The notes: a model not told the origin generated them from the sequence alone. A stretch of DNA of 50,450 bases from Loktanella sp. D2R18 (GCF_003318235.1 NZ_QOCG01000005.1:1-50450), one strand, 5' to 3'. Positions 26,881-35,721 are shown, counted from the first letter of the stretch. Made by a program: numbers and translations.

Positions 26881-27804
26881 GATGCGACGGGTTATGTCTA
26901 TGATACGTCGATGGAAAACCCGCTCGCGCAGGATGATATCCTGCTAGAATTCGAAGCAGGGACCGAGCCATTCCTCGCACGGCGTTGGGCGCATTCGGTT
27001 GCGGTTGACGAACCGCTCGGGTATGAGGAATATCTGAGCACGCAAGACCCCGGCACCGGGGTAGAACACGCGATGTTCTCGGATCGTCTGGGCGCGATCA
27101 AGCAAACGCAAGGGGCCATGCAGCAGCCGTATGGTTACACCGGACGAGAGTTTGATGCAGAAAACGGACTGTATCACTACCGTGCACGAAGTTACGATCC
27201 ACTGACGGGAATGTTCCTGCAAAGCGATCCGATTGGGTTTGGGGGTGGGCAGTTGGGGCTGTATGCCTATGTTGGGAATAATTCGAGCAATCTTGCAGAC
27301 CCTTCTGGTTTGTCAGCTGTCGGAAACAGTCAAGTCAATAACACTACGGATAGATCAAGGAAGGGGGCATTCCCGCCTATAGCATATGGGGTTGGAGTTC
27401 TTGCCGGTAGAATTGCTGATGTATTTGGACAAATAAAATTGGTTAATTTACCCGCTGCAGTCAGGAATGATTATCCGGGTGCGGGCCGAAACTCTTCACC
27501 CCTAGGAGAAAATGATCCTGCATGCCTTGCGGCCAAAGAGGCTGTGCGGCAAGCAAAAGCGTTTAGGGCTTCCGTTGGCGGGAGTTGTACGCCTGCAAAC
27601 GATCCGGCTAACCCAGTTCGGCTCGTTGCGGCGAGAAGAGAGGCCTTGGCGCGGCAAACTAGAGACATTGTCTGTCCAATGAATCCGTCGCAACTTTTAC
27701 AGTTTGGCGTAACGCCGCTTGGTGAGCGTATTGCCAAAGAAAATGCATTTGGACATTGGTTCCGCTGTAGTGCAATTATTCAAGTGCACGGTAGTAGAAG
27801 GTAG
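26773..27804 (+). CDS. Displaced RHS tip with second toxin domain (orphan rhs-CT)
   Basis: An RHS fragment with no signal or shell. It starts in mid YD repeat (YSYDSQNRLIGYASDTTTAS), continues through TDHIG-like and RHS core sequence (YGYTGREFDAENGLYHYRAR; DPLTGMFLQSDPIGFGGGQ), reaches NLADPSGL (about 27290-27312), and then has a new 165-residue tip with no similarity to the resident one. The tip contains several Cys (DPACLAAKE, GGSCTPAND, RDIVCPMNP, HWFRCSAI) and many Arg; I do not recognise it. The only likely starts are GTG 26872 or internal ones without a ribosome site, so it is probably silent until recombined onto the full-length gene at the 108-base homology. It is the first of two stored tips. 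Confidence 0.75.
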   Translation, partial: YSYDSQNRLIGYASDTTTASYAYDALDRRIAKTVDGDATGYVYDTSMENPLAQDDILLEFEAGTEPFLARRWAHSVAVDEPLGYEEYLSTQDPGTGVEHAMFSDRLGAIKQTQGAMQQPYGYTGREFDAENGLYHYRARSYDPLTGMFLQSDPIGFGGGQLGLYAYVGNNSSNLADPSGLSAVGNSQVNNTTDRSRKGAFPPIAYGVGVLAGRIADVFGQIKLVNLPAAVRNDYPGAGRNSSPLGENDPACLAAKEAVRQAKAFRASVGGSCTPANDPANPVRLVAARREALARQTRDIVCPMNPSQLLQFGVTPLGERIAKENAFGHWFRCSAIIQVHGSRR

Positions 27805-27807
27805 TAT

Positions 27808-28278
27808 TTGTTGATGGCTCATGACATTGAGTGCTTTGAGTGGCGGTTTACTTCTCAAGCGAAAATCCACCCGCTTGTCGCAATTGATCCGATTGCCATT
27901 GAGATAAATGATGCATTTTGCTCGAAGGATCTAAGAGATATTAAGCTAGCAGATTTTGAAGAATTTAGTGTATGCTTCACGTACCTTGAGCCAAAAATCG
28001 CAATTCTGTATGCTGCAAAGCTCATAAGTTTGGTTTTCGACGAAGGTGATTTATCAGGTGCTTGTATCAGAAACCTAGTTTTTCAGATTGCCTCTATCTC
28101 GTTTACGCAACCATTGAGCTTTTGGACAAAAGACAGTTTTTTGTTAACGCCCTTAGAGAAGAGCTTCCTTTCAGCAAAAATTTTGGAACTGGCACTCAGT
28201 GAGCAATGTAGTGATATGTTGCCTGAATTAGAAATTGCGTTTGATGTCGTTCTAGCGGCGAATCCTGTTGGCCCGTAG
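27808..28278 (+). CDS. Putative immunity protein for the displaced tip
   Basis: 156 residues from TTG 27808 (AAGG six bases upstream) or 154 from ATG 27814. No signal peptide or strong membrane helix; mainly helical in appearance with a Phe/Leu/Ser-rich middle. No family recognised. It begins three bases after the stop of the displaced RHS tip, the standard place for an immunity gene. It may protect against the resident's former toxin or against kin that still carry this tip. AT-rich compared with the RHS core. Confidence 0.55.
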   Translation: MLMAHDIECFEWRFTSQAKIHPLVAIDPIAIEINDAFCSKDLRDIKLADFEEFSVCFTYLEPKIAILYAAKLISLVFDEGDLSGACIRNLVFQIASISFTQPLSFWTKDSFLLTPLEKSFLSAKILELALSEQCSDMLPELEIAFDVVLAANPVGP

Positions 28279-28302
28279 TGCCGACGGGTCAGGTGACCTT
28301 CG

Positions 28303-28407
28303 AAGGATACGATGGAAAACCTCAGCACCCAAGACCCCGGCACCGGGATCGAACGCGCAATGTTCGCCGATCGGCAGGGTTCGGTTCTCTATGTGACCTC
28401 CCCGGTA
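28303..28407 (+). pseudogene. Third RHS core remnant, truncated by an IS6-family element
   Basis: Reads YDGKP-type start and then, in the frame of ATG 28312, LSTQDPGTGIERAMFADRQG and SVLYVTSP. LSTQDPGTG matches the displaced tip at about 27034-27060. Upstream of it, TACGATGGAAAACC resembles the YDTSMENP coding region of that tip, so about 110 bases of core have been lost between. The right side is cut by the left inverted repeat of the IS; the frame runs on into the element and stops at 28443. It is the remains of at least one more tip cassette. Confidence 0.7.
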
Positions 28408-29212
28408 GGGACTGTTGCGTTAAATCGTAAGACGCTAGTTTAGGCAGGGCAGGGGGCGCAAATGCAACGAAAACAACCATTCAAACGCCATCGTTTTCCA
28501 TCATTGATCATTTTATCCGTAGTACGGATGTATCTGCGATATCCGCTCTCATATCAAGATGTCGCAGATCTCCTTGCCGAGCGCGGCGTTGATGTTGATC
28601 GCTCAACCGTGTTTCGTTGGGTGCAAAAATTTGGACGTGAATTGGCGAAGCGCACGGAGCGCCATTTGTGTCGTTCAAGCTTAGATTGGCACGTCGATGA
28701 AACCTATATCAGGGTTGGCGGAAAGTGGCGTGCGATTGATGCCAATGGCCAGTTGGTCGACTTTCGGCTGACCACAAGGCGTGATGCTAAAGCCGCCAAA
28801 GCCTTTCTAAAGAAGGCGATCGAACGTGTCCGTCTTCACCGCCCTGTTTCCATTTGCACCGACAAGGCACCGACCTATCGGAAGGTCATCAAAGATATCA
28901 ATCATCAATATGATCCACACTTTGATTACATCACCCACATCGACAAAAAGTACCGAAACAACCGTGTTGAAAGCGACCATGCTGCTCTGAAGAGGTTGCT
29001 TGGTTACCGGCAAAGCTTCAGATCATTGAGGGCGGCGAAAGCAACACTACAAGGCATGGAAACCATCAGAACAATCAAGAACGACCATATTCAAAAGCGA
29101 CAACTAGGAGTACGAGGGGAGGTCGCCTTCGTAAGCCAGATATTTGGTTTGGCAGCATGAAAACAACGTGTTAGCCTCATTTTATGCGGACAAAAATTAA
29201 TGCAACAGTCCC
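28408..29212 (+). mobile_element. IS6-family insertion sequence (805 bp)
   Basis: Bounded by 16-base inverted repeats GGGACTGTTGCGTTAA (28408-28423) and, on the minus strand, GGGACTGTTGCATTAA (29197-29212) with one mismatch. Contains a single transposase gene. The flanking octamers, CCCCGGTA on the left and CTATTTAT on the right, do not match, so there is no target duplication. This is typical when an IS6-type element has mediated an adjacent deletion or cointegrate resolution. It separates toxin locus A from the defence island. Confidence 0.88.
28462..29160 (+). CDS. IS6-family (IS26-like) transposase
   Basis: 232-residue DDE transposase, the normal size for IS6-family enzymes. An N-terminal helix-turn-helix (SYQDVADLLAERGVDVDRST) is followed by the catalytic triad D79 (WHVDETYI), D134 (ICTDKAPTY) and E170 (NNRVESDHAALK), with 35 residues between the second Asp and the Glu. 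The C-terminus shows GYRQSFRSLRAAKATLQGME, a strong family signature. The gene looks intact and functional. It promotes replicative transposition and replicon fusion. Confidence 0.93.
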   Translation: MQRKQPFKRHRFPSLIILSVVRMYLRYPLSYQDVADLLAERGVDVDRSTVFRWVQKFGRELAKRTERHLCRSSLDWHVDETYIRVGGKWRAIDANGQLVDFRLTTRRDAKAAKAFLKKAIERVRLHRPVSICTDKAPTYRKVIKDINHQYDPHFDYITHIDKKYRNNRVESDHAALKRLLGYRQSFRSLRAAKATLQGMETIRTIKNDHIQKRQLGVRGEVAFVSQIFGLAA

Positions 29213-29313
29213 CTATTTATTAACATCAGAGTTCAAATCGGCAAAGGATCCGATGGCGACTTCAACACATACAATTTTGAAAGAACGATTTTCATATTTC
29301 TAGGTGCAGTCAG

Positions 29314-30507
29314 TTGAGCATTCCAAATATTTTCGAGACCAAGCGTAAGAATTATTCGGCGAAGTGTCCGCATTGTGGTGACCCGCATCACTATACGGAG
29401 CTGCAATTTCCTGCCGTCAATGACCGAGGAACCTGGGTCATCAAGTGCAATGCATGCAGTGAACACTTTGCCATTGGTCTAAAGAACCCTGTTGAATCAC
29501 CCACAGGCACTTGTAAGGTTCTCGAGCGTTATGACGACGAAGAAAACCCCTATGCTGGACTTGCCGAATATGCGGTAGAAAAGGCTGTCTATAAACTTGC
29601 GATCAATGATGAAGATCCGATTTTCGACTACAGCGCTCACCCGATTTACTGCTGTCCTGAAACCGATGAAGGCTTGGAAAAAGCCGCTCTGGCCGAGCTT
29701 ACCGCAGCTATTGGCGATATTAGACAGCAATGGGGGATCATCCAAAACAACTATCTCGCGCGTCGAATGCCAGATGTTGACCATTTGGTCGTCTCGATCA
29801 AGGTGCCGTGCTCTTGCGCTCAAAACCACATGGCCACCTTCTATTGTCCTCTCCAGATTAATCCAAATGCGAGTCTTGAAGAAGATGATTTCTTATTGGC
29901 CAATATCTCGGGTGTTGACCTAGATGACGTCCTAAGCGGGATACATTCGAAGTCCTATCTTATGGTGGCGCTAGACAAACTCATTGTGAGATGGCGTTTG
30001 TGTAAGGATCAAGTTCTGATCGCCGCCCCTTTCGTGGGTCATCAATGGAAATCCAAGAGCCAAAAACTTGAGATCTGGGAACGCCTCCTGAAGCAATTAG
30101 ATGCCAGGCGAACTGTCTTTTTGACTCGCTCTGCGACATGGTCTGGCTATAAGTCGGCTCTGCAAGAAACTGGTTTGGATCACGATGTCCTTGCCAATTA
30201 TGGCCTCGAAAACCAAATCGTGGCCACCGGCAACAAAAAGCAAGACTTTCATGCCAAGGTTTATATTGGAATTGGTGACCAATGCGAGGTTTTCAGTGGC
30301 TCAGCCAACCTAGTGGATGGTCCGTCTATGGAGAATGCAACCTTTGCAGTCTCTCCGCGCAACAAGGTCATCAAGAAATATGTAGATCCGCTAAAACTCT
30401 CACTGCCTGACGCGCCCGACCGAGCCAATCATCATCTGATGATCCATCTAACGGATGATGGCTGGATCGGTACGCTACAAGACGGCCCCGCACCTGAGTT
30501 GACCTGA
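29314..30507 (+). CDS. Zinc-ribbon plus phospholipase D-like nuclease
   Basis: 397 residues from TTG 29314. Near the N-terminus are two Cys pairs (CPHCGD and KCNACSEHF), a zinc ribbon. A middle domain has another Cys-rich segment (VPCSCAQNHMATFYCPLQI). The C-terminal third has a single HKD motif: H313-A-K315-V-Y, then GSANLVDG (G329, S330, N332), typical of PLD-type nucleases that act as dimers. It is the first gene of the island after the IS and is followed 177 bases later by a HEPN-RES gene. A DNA- or RNA-directed defence nuclease is inferred; a lipid target is unlikely for a soluble zinc-ribbon protein. I do not recognise a named system. Confidence 0.7.
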   Translation: MSIPNIFETKRKNYSAKCPHCGDPHHYTELQFPAVNDRGTWVIKCNACSEHFAIGLKNPVESPTGTCKVLERYDDEENPYAGLAEYAVEKAVYKLAINDEDPIFDYSAHPIYCCPETDEGLEKAALAELTAAIGDIRQQWGIIQNNYLARRMPDVDHLVVSIKVPCSCAQNHMATFYCPLQINPNASLEEDDFLLANISGVDLDDVLSGIHSKSYLMVALDKLIVRWRLCKDQVLIAAPFVGHQWKSKSQKLEIWERLLKQLDARRTVFLTRSATWSGYKSALQETGLDHDVLANYGLENQIVATGNKKQDFHAKVYIGIGDQCEVFSGSANLVDGPSMENATFAVSPRNKVIKKYVDPLKLSLPDAPDRANHHLMIHLTDDGWIGTLQDGPAPELT

Positions 30508-30684
30508 TGGATCTGCGTCGCTCCAAACCTACCGAAATCGTACGTTCGTCACGACATGGGAGTTTCCGATGGTGTTTGACTTGCAAAGCAGATTCTCAAT
30601 GCAGGTCGTTACATGTGAGGCTATGCCTTATGGGAGTGTAGACAATTTGCTCGGATATGCATTGATGAATGGGAGTTCCACCAG

Positions 30685-31911
30685 TTGCTAGTTTGCCCCG
30701 ATTGCTTCGAAGACAAGGGTCTTAAGGCGCGAATAGAAGAGATAAGGCCGCAATTTAATGAAGGAAAATGTGATTATCATAATACTAAAAAAGGTGTACC
30801 CGTCGTAGCAGTTGCCGAAGTACTGAAGGATGTTATCGAGAACAACTACCATCTTTCCGGCTATGGGTATGACGGTGAACCGACAGGTGAACTTCTTCTA
30901 CCCCTCATCGAAGACCTTGCACGGCCTGATCAGTTTGAAATTGCAGAAGAACTCCAAAACGAGTTGATCAACCTCGATGATTACTGGCCGCCGGATGGCG
31001 GCGACCCATTCTTTGCGGATGATACTGGATACACGCGTATTGAGCAGTTCTTCGACGATACGCATTCTGCTCGATGGCAAGAGTTCCGCAGTGAAATCAT
31101 GAGCGGGCAGCGGTTTTTCAGCCGACGTGCCAGAGATTTGCTTTCTGAACTATTCGATGGGCTGCACCTACTTCGCAACAAACGCAATGTACGCGCCGTG
31201 CGAACGCTCAAGCCGAGCGAGGTTGCACTGTACCGAGGTAGAAAAGCAAATGTCGCCGATGCTCAATCAAGAATTAGAGCGGCTCCTGAAAAGGAACTAG
31301 GCCCGCCGCCAGAGAAGCTGCGGGGTGCGGGTCGGATGAATCCATCAGGTATCCCGGTGTTCTATGGCGCTGAAGATATTGAGACGTGCTTGGCAGAGCT
31401 GCGACCGGCGGTGGGAGAGACAGTGATGGTCGCACGCTTTAGATTGACGCGCCCGGTTGTCGTCCTGGATACGACGTTGTTCGCATCACCACCAAAACAG
31501 CCCAACATCTTTGCAAAGTCGCATAACGAAAGGTTGAGTCTTTGGGGTTTCATGGCTGAGTTCATGTCGGAAATCTCGATGCCATGCCTGCCTGATGACG
31601 AGCACTTAGACTATGTTCCTACCCAAGTCGTCGCGGAGTATCTCGTACACGAGCATCTCTTTAACGTTTCAGGTCAAGAACGACATTTGGACGGGCTAAT
31701 CTTTCAATCAGCGCAAAAGCCGGGAGGCAAGAACATCGTCTTGTTTGGACCAGCAGGGCTCGTTGAAACAGAGGCGAAATCACGTCCTAAGACCAACCCG
31801 GAATTAGCTGGGCTTCAAGTTGTCCCAAAATCGGTTGTTGAGATGAGGATACATGGGGTTTCCATCGATGCATTGGAAGTTGGATCGCACCTGAATGAAT
31901 ATGACGGTTGA
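30685..31911 (+). CDS. HEPN-RES family protein (probable NAD+-degrading toxin)
   Basis: 408 residues from TTG 30685, with GGGAG nine bases upstream; no ATG fits. The N-terminal part (CPDCFEDKGL, CDYHNTKKG) matches the HEPN/RES N-terminal domain, with Cys/His pairs that may bind metal. The C-terminal RES domain begins about residue 178 with LYRGRKAN, then FYGAEDIETCLAELRPAVGE and VVLDTTLF. RES toxins, as in RES-Xre modules, cleave NAD+; the Arg and Glu of the fold are visible here (R in YRGR, E in CLAEL). There is no Xre or other antitoxin gene next to it, so it is likely a stand-alone, trigger-activated defence protein. Confidence 0.75.
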   Translation: MLVCPDCFEDKGLKARIEEIRPQFNEGKCDYHNTKKGVPVVAVAEVLKDVIENNYHLSGYGYDGEPTGELLLPLIEDLARPDQFEIAEELQNELINLDDYWPPDGGDPFFADDTGYTRIEQFFDDTHSARWQEFRSEIMSGQRFFSRRARDLLSELFDGLHLLRNKRNVRAVRTLKPSEVALYRGRKANVADAQSRIRAAPEKELGPPPEKLRGAGRMNPSGIPVFYGAEDIETCLAELRPAVGETVMVARFRLTRPVVVLDTTLFASPPKQPNIFAKSHNERLSLWGFMAEFMSEISMPCLPDDEHLDYVPTQVVAEYLVHEHLFNVSGQERHLDGLIFQSAQKPGGKNIVLFGPAGLVETEAKSRPKTNPELAGLQVVPKSVVEMRIHGVSIDALEVGSHLNEYDG

Positions 31912-32460
31912 TCGGCCCAGAATTTCAGAGCAGTGATGACACGGCTACGTTAAATGTTTTAGTTGGGCGTCAATGAGCAAGCTTGGCACAAAGACCGACC
32001 TGTCTTCACTCCAGATGTTTAGGCCAAAAGAGGCGACCACGTGGATGCAACAGCCCTAGCTTCTCTAGGTTTTCTAACTATGCGGACCCAACGTGCTCCC
32101 CCCGAAATGCCTTCAAGGTTGTTAAGTCTGATAGGAAATTGCGCGCGCCGGTATCTTCCAACAGTGTTCTTTGCTTTATAATCCATAGGTCCGTTCCAGA
32201 TAGTATTTGAGGCCTTGTCATGCACATTGAAGTTCTTAACGCTATTGTGGCCATCGGTTCATGTTGTCTGCAACGATAACTCCTCTCCGCTTTCTTTTGT
32301 ATTATTTTCAAGGGGATAATCGTTTCAAACCGGCCAGTGAGACTTTCTTGACCTTGAATTCCATAAATCGTTGCAAAAGCGGTGAAACGAAAACTTGATC
32401 TGGTGGAAAATCTATGCTTATCAATGAAATAATCGGTTCACGTCGTTAGGATATCGTTTC
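31912..32460. other. Gene-free region upstream of the second fic
   Basis: No coding region can be supported; short minus-strand frames lack recognisable domains. The last 150 bases hold repeated TCGTTTCA motifs (separate entry). The left half could be old mobile-element debris, but I cannot identify it. Confidence 0.4.
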
Positions 32461-32461
32461 A
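32318..32461. promoter_or_regulatory. Repeated TCGTTTCA operator-like motif before fic
   Basis: TCGTTTCA occurs at 32320-32327 and 32454-32461 (the latter overlapping the ATG), its complement TGAAACGA at 32383-32390, and a one-mismatch copy TCGGTTCA at 32433-32440. The downstream Fic protein starts with a winged helix, so autoregulation through these sites is a natural reading. Direct evidence is only the repeat itself. Confidence 0.4.
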
Positions 32462-33747
32462 TGGCCCTTTCGGATCAAGACATTCTCAATTTCATAGCGG
32501 CGAACCCCGGTGCCGGACGGGATGCTATTCGTAAGGGGGTGGCACAAGATGTAAGTGAAACGACCGTTTGGCGGGCCTTGAAGCGCTTAGTGGATGAAGG
32601 TCGTCTTGAGGTCTCAGGAAAGGGCCGGGCGACAGGCTACCAAATAGCGGGTGCAGCGGTCGTGCGCGCATACTTATCAACCCCATACAATCGACGACCT
32701 CTAGTGTTTTACCGGCCAGAATTTTTGGATGCCTATGTTCCGGGAAAGACGTGGTATTTGACTGAAGCCGACCGTGCTCGACTGCTTGAGGCCGGGCGAC
32801 CTCAGGGGCGAGAACTTCCAGCGGGTACTTACGCGCGCCGCATTCTGGAACAACTTCTTGTAGATCTCAGTTGGGCGTCCTCACGGATGGAAGGCAACAC
32901 CTATGACATCCTGCAAACCGAAAGACTGATCCGGTTCGGCGAGGAGGCCGAAGGAAAGGATCGCAAAGAAGCTTTGATGATCCTCAACCATAAAGAGGCC
33001 ATACAGTACGTCGTCGATAATCTTGACGAGATAGGGCTCCGCCGCCCTGATCTATTTGCGCTTCATGCCCTCCTATCGGACGGCTTGCTTGCAGACCCTG
33101 CCATGTCCGGGCGGTTGCGGGCGATGCCAGTTGGGATCTCGCATTCGGGCTATCGGCCTCTCGATGACGCGGTTACGATCACCGAAGAATTTGACATTCT
33201 CATACACAAAGCGGCTCAGATCACCGATCCGTTTGAGCAGTCATTTTTCTTACTCGTTCACATCCCGTACTTGCAGGCTTTCGCGGATGTAAACAAGCGG
33301 ACGTCGCGCGTTGCTTCCAACATCCCATTGCTGAAATCGGACCTTGCACCGATGTCTTTTACTACGATGGATGACAGGGATTACATTGACGGCCTGATTG
33401 GGATTTACGAGTTGAACAACGTGTCGCTGCTCCGCGAGGTTTACCTCGACGCCTATGTGGCTTCGGCGGAAAAGTACCGCATTCTGCGCGCCGAAGTGGA
33501 GAGCCCAGACAAAGCGGCGCTGGCCTACCGGGAGTTCGTCCGCACTGCTGTTCGCCGTTGCGTTTTAGAATTCAAGGCGTTCCATCAAGATGAAGTGCTC
33601 GCGATGGCCGCTGAGGCTGCTGTGCCAGAAGATGATCGCGCCGGCGTTGCCGCCTATGTCAAAGATCAGCTCTCAGGTCTTCACGAGGGGAACGTCATTC
33701 GTTATCGCCTCAAGCCTAGCGATCTGCTCGGGGTAAATCTGGGATAA
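32461..33747 (+). CDS. Winged-helix Fic protein with altered catalytic motif
   Basis: 428 residues. The N-terminus is a winged helix (SDQDILNFIAANPGAGRDAI; VSETTVWRALKRLVDEG). An inhibitory motif S140SRMEG145 follows, then the Fic core with H267-IPYLQAFADVNKRTSR. In an ordinary Fic the motif is HPFxDGNGR; here the aligned position of the catalytic His is Q272 (LQAFADVNKR), and GN is VN. The arginine that contacts phosphates is kept (R280). Such proteins are common but AMP transfer by the usual mechanism is doubtful. The winged helix and the repeats ahead of the gene suggest a DNA-binding, self-regulating protein. The SoFic-type defence role is an alternative, but those have the His. Confidence 0.82.
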   Translation: MALSDQDILNFIAANPGAGRDAIRKGVAQDVSETTVWRALKRLVDEGRLEVSGKGRATGYQIAGAAVVRAYLSTPYNRRPLVFYRPEFLDAYVPGKTWYLTEADRARLLEAGRPQGRELPAGTYARRILEQLLVDLSWASSRMEGNTYDILQTERLIRFGEEAEGKDRKEALMILNHKEAIQYVVDNLDEIGLRRPDLFALHALLSDGLLADPAMSGRLRAMPVGISHSGYRPLDDAVTITEEFDILIHKAAQITDPFEQSFFLLVHIPYLQAFADVNKRTSRVASNIPLLKSDLAPMSFTTMDDRDYIDGLIGIYELNNVSLLREVYLDAYVASAEKYRILRAEVESPDKAALAYREFVRTAVRRCVLEFKAFHQDEVLAMAAEAAVPEDDRAGVAAYVKDQLSGLHEGNVIRYRLKPSDLLGVNLG

Positions 33748-33871
33748 AAAGCGCGGATAGCTATCTGTTTAGAAACTCATGATATTTGCAATGGCAGGAC
33801 ACATTCATGAAAACTAGGTAATTGGACTGGTACACATATTAGTTGCATAAGTTAATTCAGTCGTGGGCGGC

Positions 33872-35721
33872 CTATTTGAGCGTTTTCACCAACCAAGTGA
33901 TTTCGTTGCGGGCCGCTGCAATGAGGCTTTGGTAAGATTGTACAGAAACGTTGGCGGCGAGCCTATCAGGGGAAAGCTTGGGGTCACGTCCTTTGCCTAC
34001 AACCATAATTTCAAAGGCAGCCGTTGAGTCTAACTGACTGGTTAATTCGTCACGGTAATCCTCAGCTTGGGCCACTTCTTCGCGTCCAATCGTCTTGCTT
34101 GGGCGTTTAAATTCAATCAACAGGTAACGTCCATCGAACCCTTGGGTGAGCAATAAGTCAGGGCGCTTACTTGCTCGATCTCCTGAATACTTTCTGTCAC
34201 AGAACTTTCTTACGACAGTTTTCAAAGACGCATTCGATGCCATCAATGAATAGTGGGTGCCAAATAGCCATAGGTTTGTGTCCAGCGCCTTATGCATCGT
34301 GTCTTCAAGGGTATCAGGCTTGAGCGACAAATCTGTCAGATAGTCCAAAAATTCGATGCGGCGTTGCGCCTGAGAATGAAGATGGGACAGCTCCAATAAT
34401 CCGAAGTCGGCCAGTGCTTCTGCGAAATATAAGACCTCGCCTTTGCTGGCTTCATTGATTTTTCTAACACCTCCCAGTAACCATCATGTTCCATAGCGTC
34501 CAAGGCGACATCGGCAATGACCTGTGCCCTGGCGTCACTTTCCGAGTAGTACTTATTGAGGATTTTGTTCAATGCCTTCTCGGCAAACCCGCGCCGATGT
34601 TCTGGCAAATTTTCGAGACGCTTGTTAATTTGCTTTTGTAGACGCGCCTTCTGGAGGTTCAGTTGCCGGTTGTGTGTGCTCTTAAGCTTTGACTTAACCT
34701 CATCTCGAACAAAGCTACTAATCTGCTCAAATGCTTTGCTGCTTTCATTGACCCCACCCCAATCGGCTGTGACCATTCCCGCAGTATCAGGAACGGAGAT
34801 TTCACCAGCCAGGTTTTTCAGTAGTTTGCGGGGGATCTCCTCATCGTCATCGAGTCCAAAGAACGATGGGGGTCCGACGATCTTCCCGTCGACCCTAAGA
34901 CTGATTCCTGCTGTCTTCGGTTTGGATTTTGAATGAGAAATAGTATAGTGCAGGGCAACTGGACCGGTGGCATCCAAAGTCTCTTTTTTCTTAACGTTGT
35001 GTCCTGGCAGGTCCGCAATACCTAACACTTCGCCATTAACGTGAATCTGAAAAAGCCGCTCTTGGCCATATTCTCTAAACAATAACTCTCTCAGCCTGTC
35101 TGCAGTTGGATAGTTGAGACTTTGGTCAAGTGATGTAAGTTCGACGATCGAACCCGTTTCTTTGTCTGATGCGAGATCAATGATGAAATCCAGCGGGATT
35201 TTTTCTAGGTCATCATCCGCTTCAAGCAGAATTTTCTTGTCGATGGTCAGAGTACACCGGTTAATTCCGTTGGAAGAGGTTATTTTCATCGATGAAGCGA
35301 GGGTCAGTCCCGCAAATTTTCCAATTCCTTTGCGGCCTTTCACCCTTCGCTTGTGTTTTGGTGTGGTTTCGCCCGACCGCTGCCTCTTGTCGCTGGCGAT
35401 ATCGAGGTAATTTTGACGAATTTGTTCTTCGCTCATGCCGCTGCCGTCGTCTCGCACAACAACGGGAGCAGGCATAAGCGGTGGGGGGATTTCGACCCAC
35501 ACGTTCAATGCGTCAGCGTCCCAAGCATTATCTATTAACTCTTTAAGCGCAGCTTCACTGGAACGGTAAGTTTCGCCCAATATACGTGTTAAACGCGGAT
35601 TTACTAAGAAATGGGCTTTTTGCTGCATGACACTATCATTACCGTCGGTGAAGGATCCTTCAATAGGAATATCAATACCTTGTTCGAGTTGGTAGGCGTT
35701 CCTAGGGTTAACCCTTTTCAA
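33872..35721 (-). pseudogene. GHKL ATPase fused to PD-(D/E)XK nuclease, split by a frameshift
   Basis: Two overlapping minus-strand frames make one protein. Part 1 (35721 TTG, or more likely ATG 35628) is a Hsp90/MutL/MORC-like ATPase: N-box ELIDNAWDAD, G1 DDGSGMS, G2 GRKGIGKFAGL. Part 2 ends with a nuclease-like domain (RPDLLLTQGF ... YLLIEFKRPS), the D-x(n)-E-x-K pattern. At 34459-34463 the coding strand has five A; one more A would join the frames as EVLEKINEASKGEVLYFAEALADFG, in two pieces of EVLEKINEAS and KGEVLYFAEALA. The restored protein has about 616 residues. As written, part 1 ends in 40 nonsense residues and part 2 has no ribosome site. Decay, a sequencing error in a homopolymer, or -1 slippage of tRNA-Lys on AAAAA are all possible. 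The combination resembles nuclease-linked MORC-type ATPases of restriction-like systems and Shedu-like nucleases. Confidence 0.72.

Noticed and set aside
28400..29220. Eight-base target duplication around the IS
   Set aside because: CCCCGGTA and CTATTTAT do not match; deletion or recombination is more likely than simple insertion.
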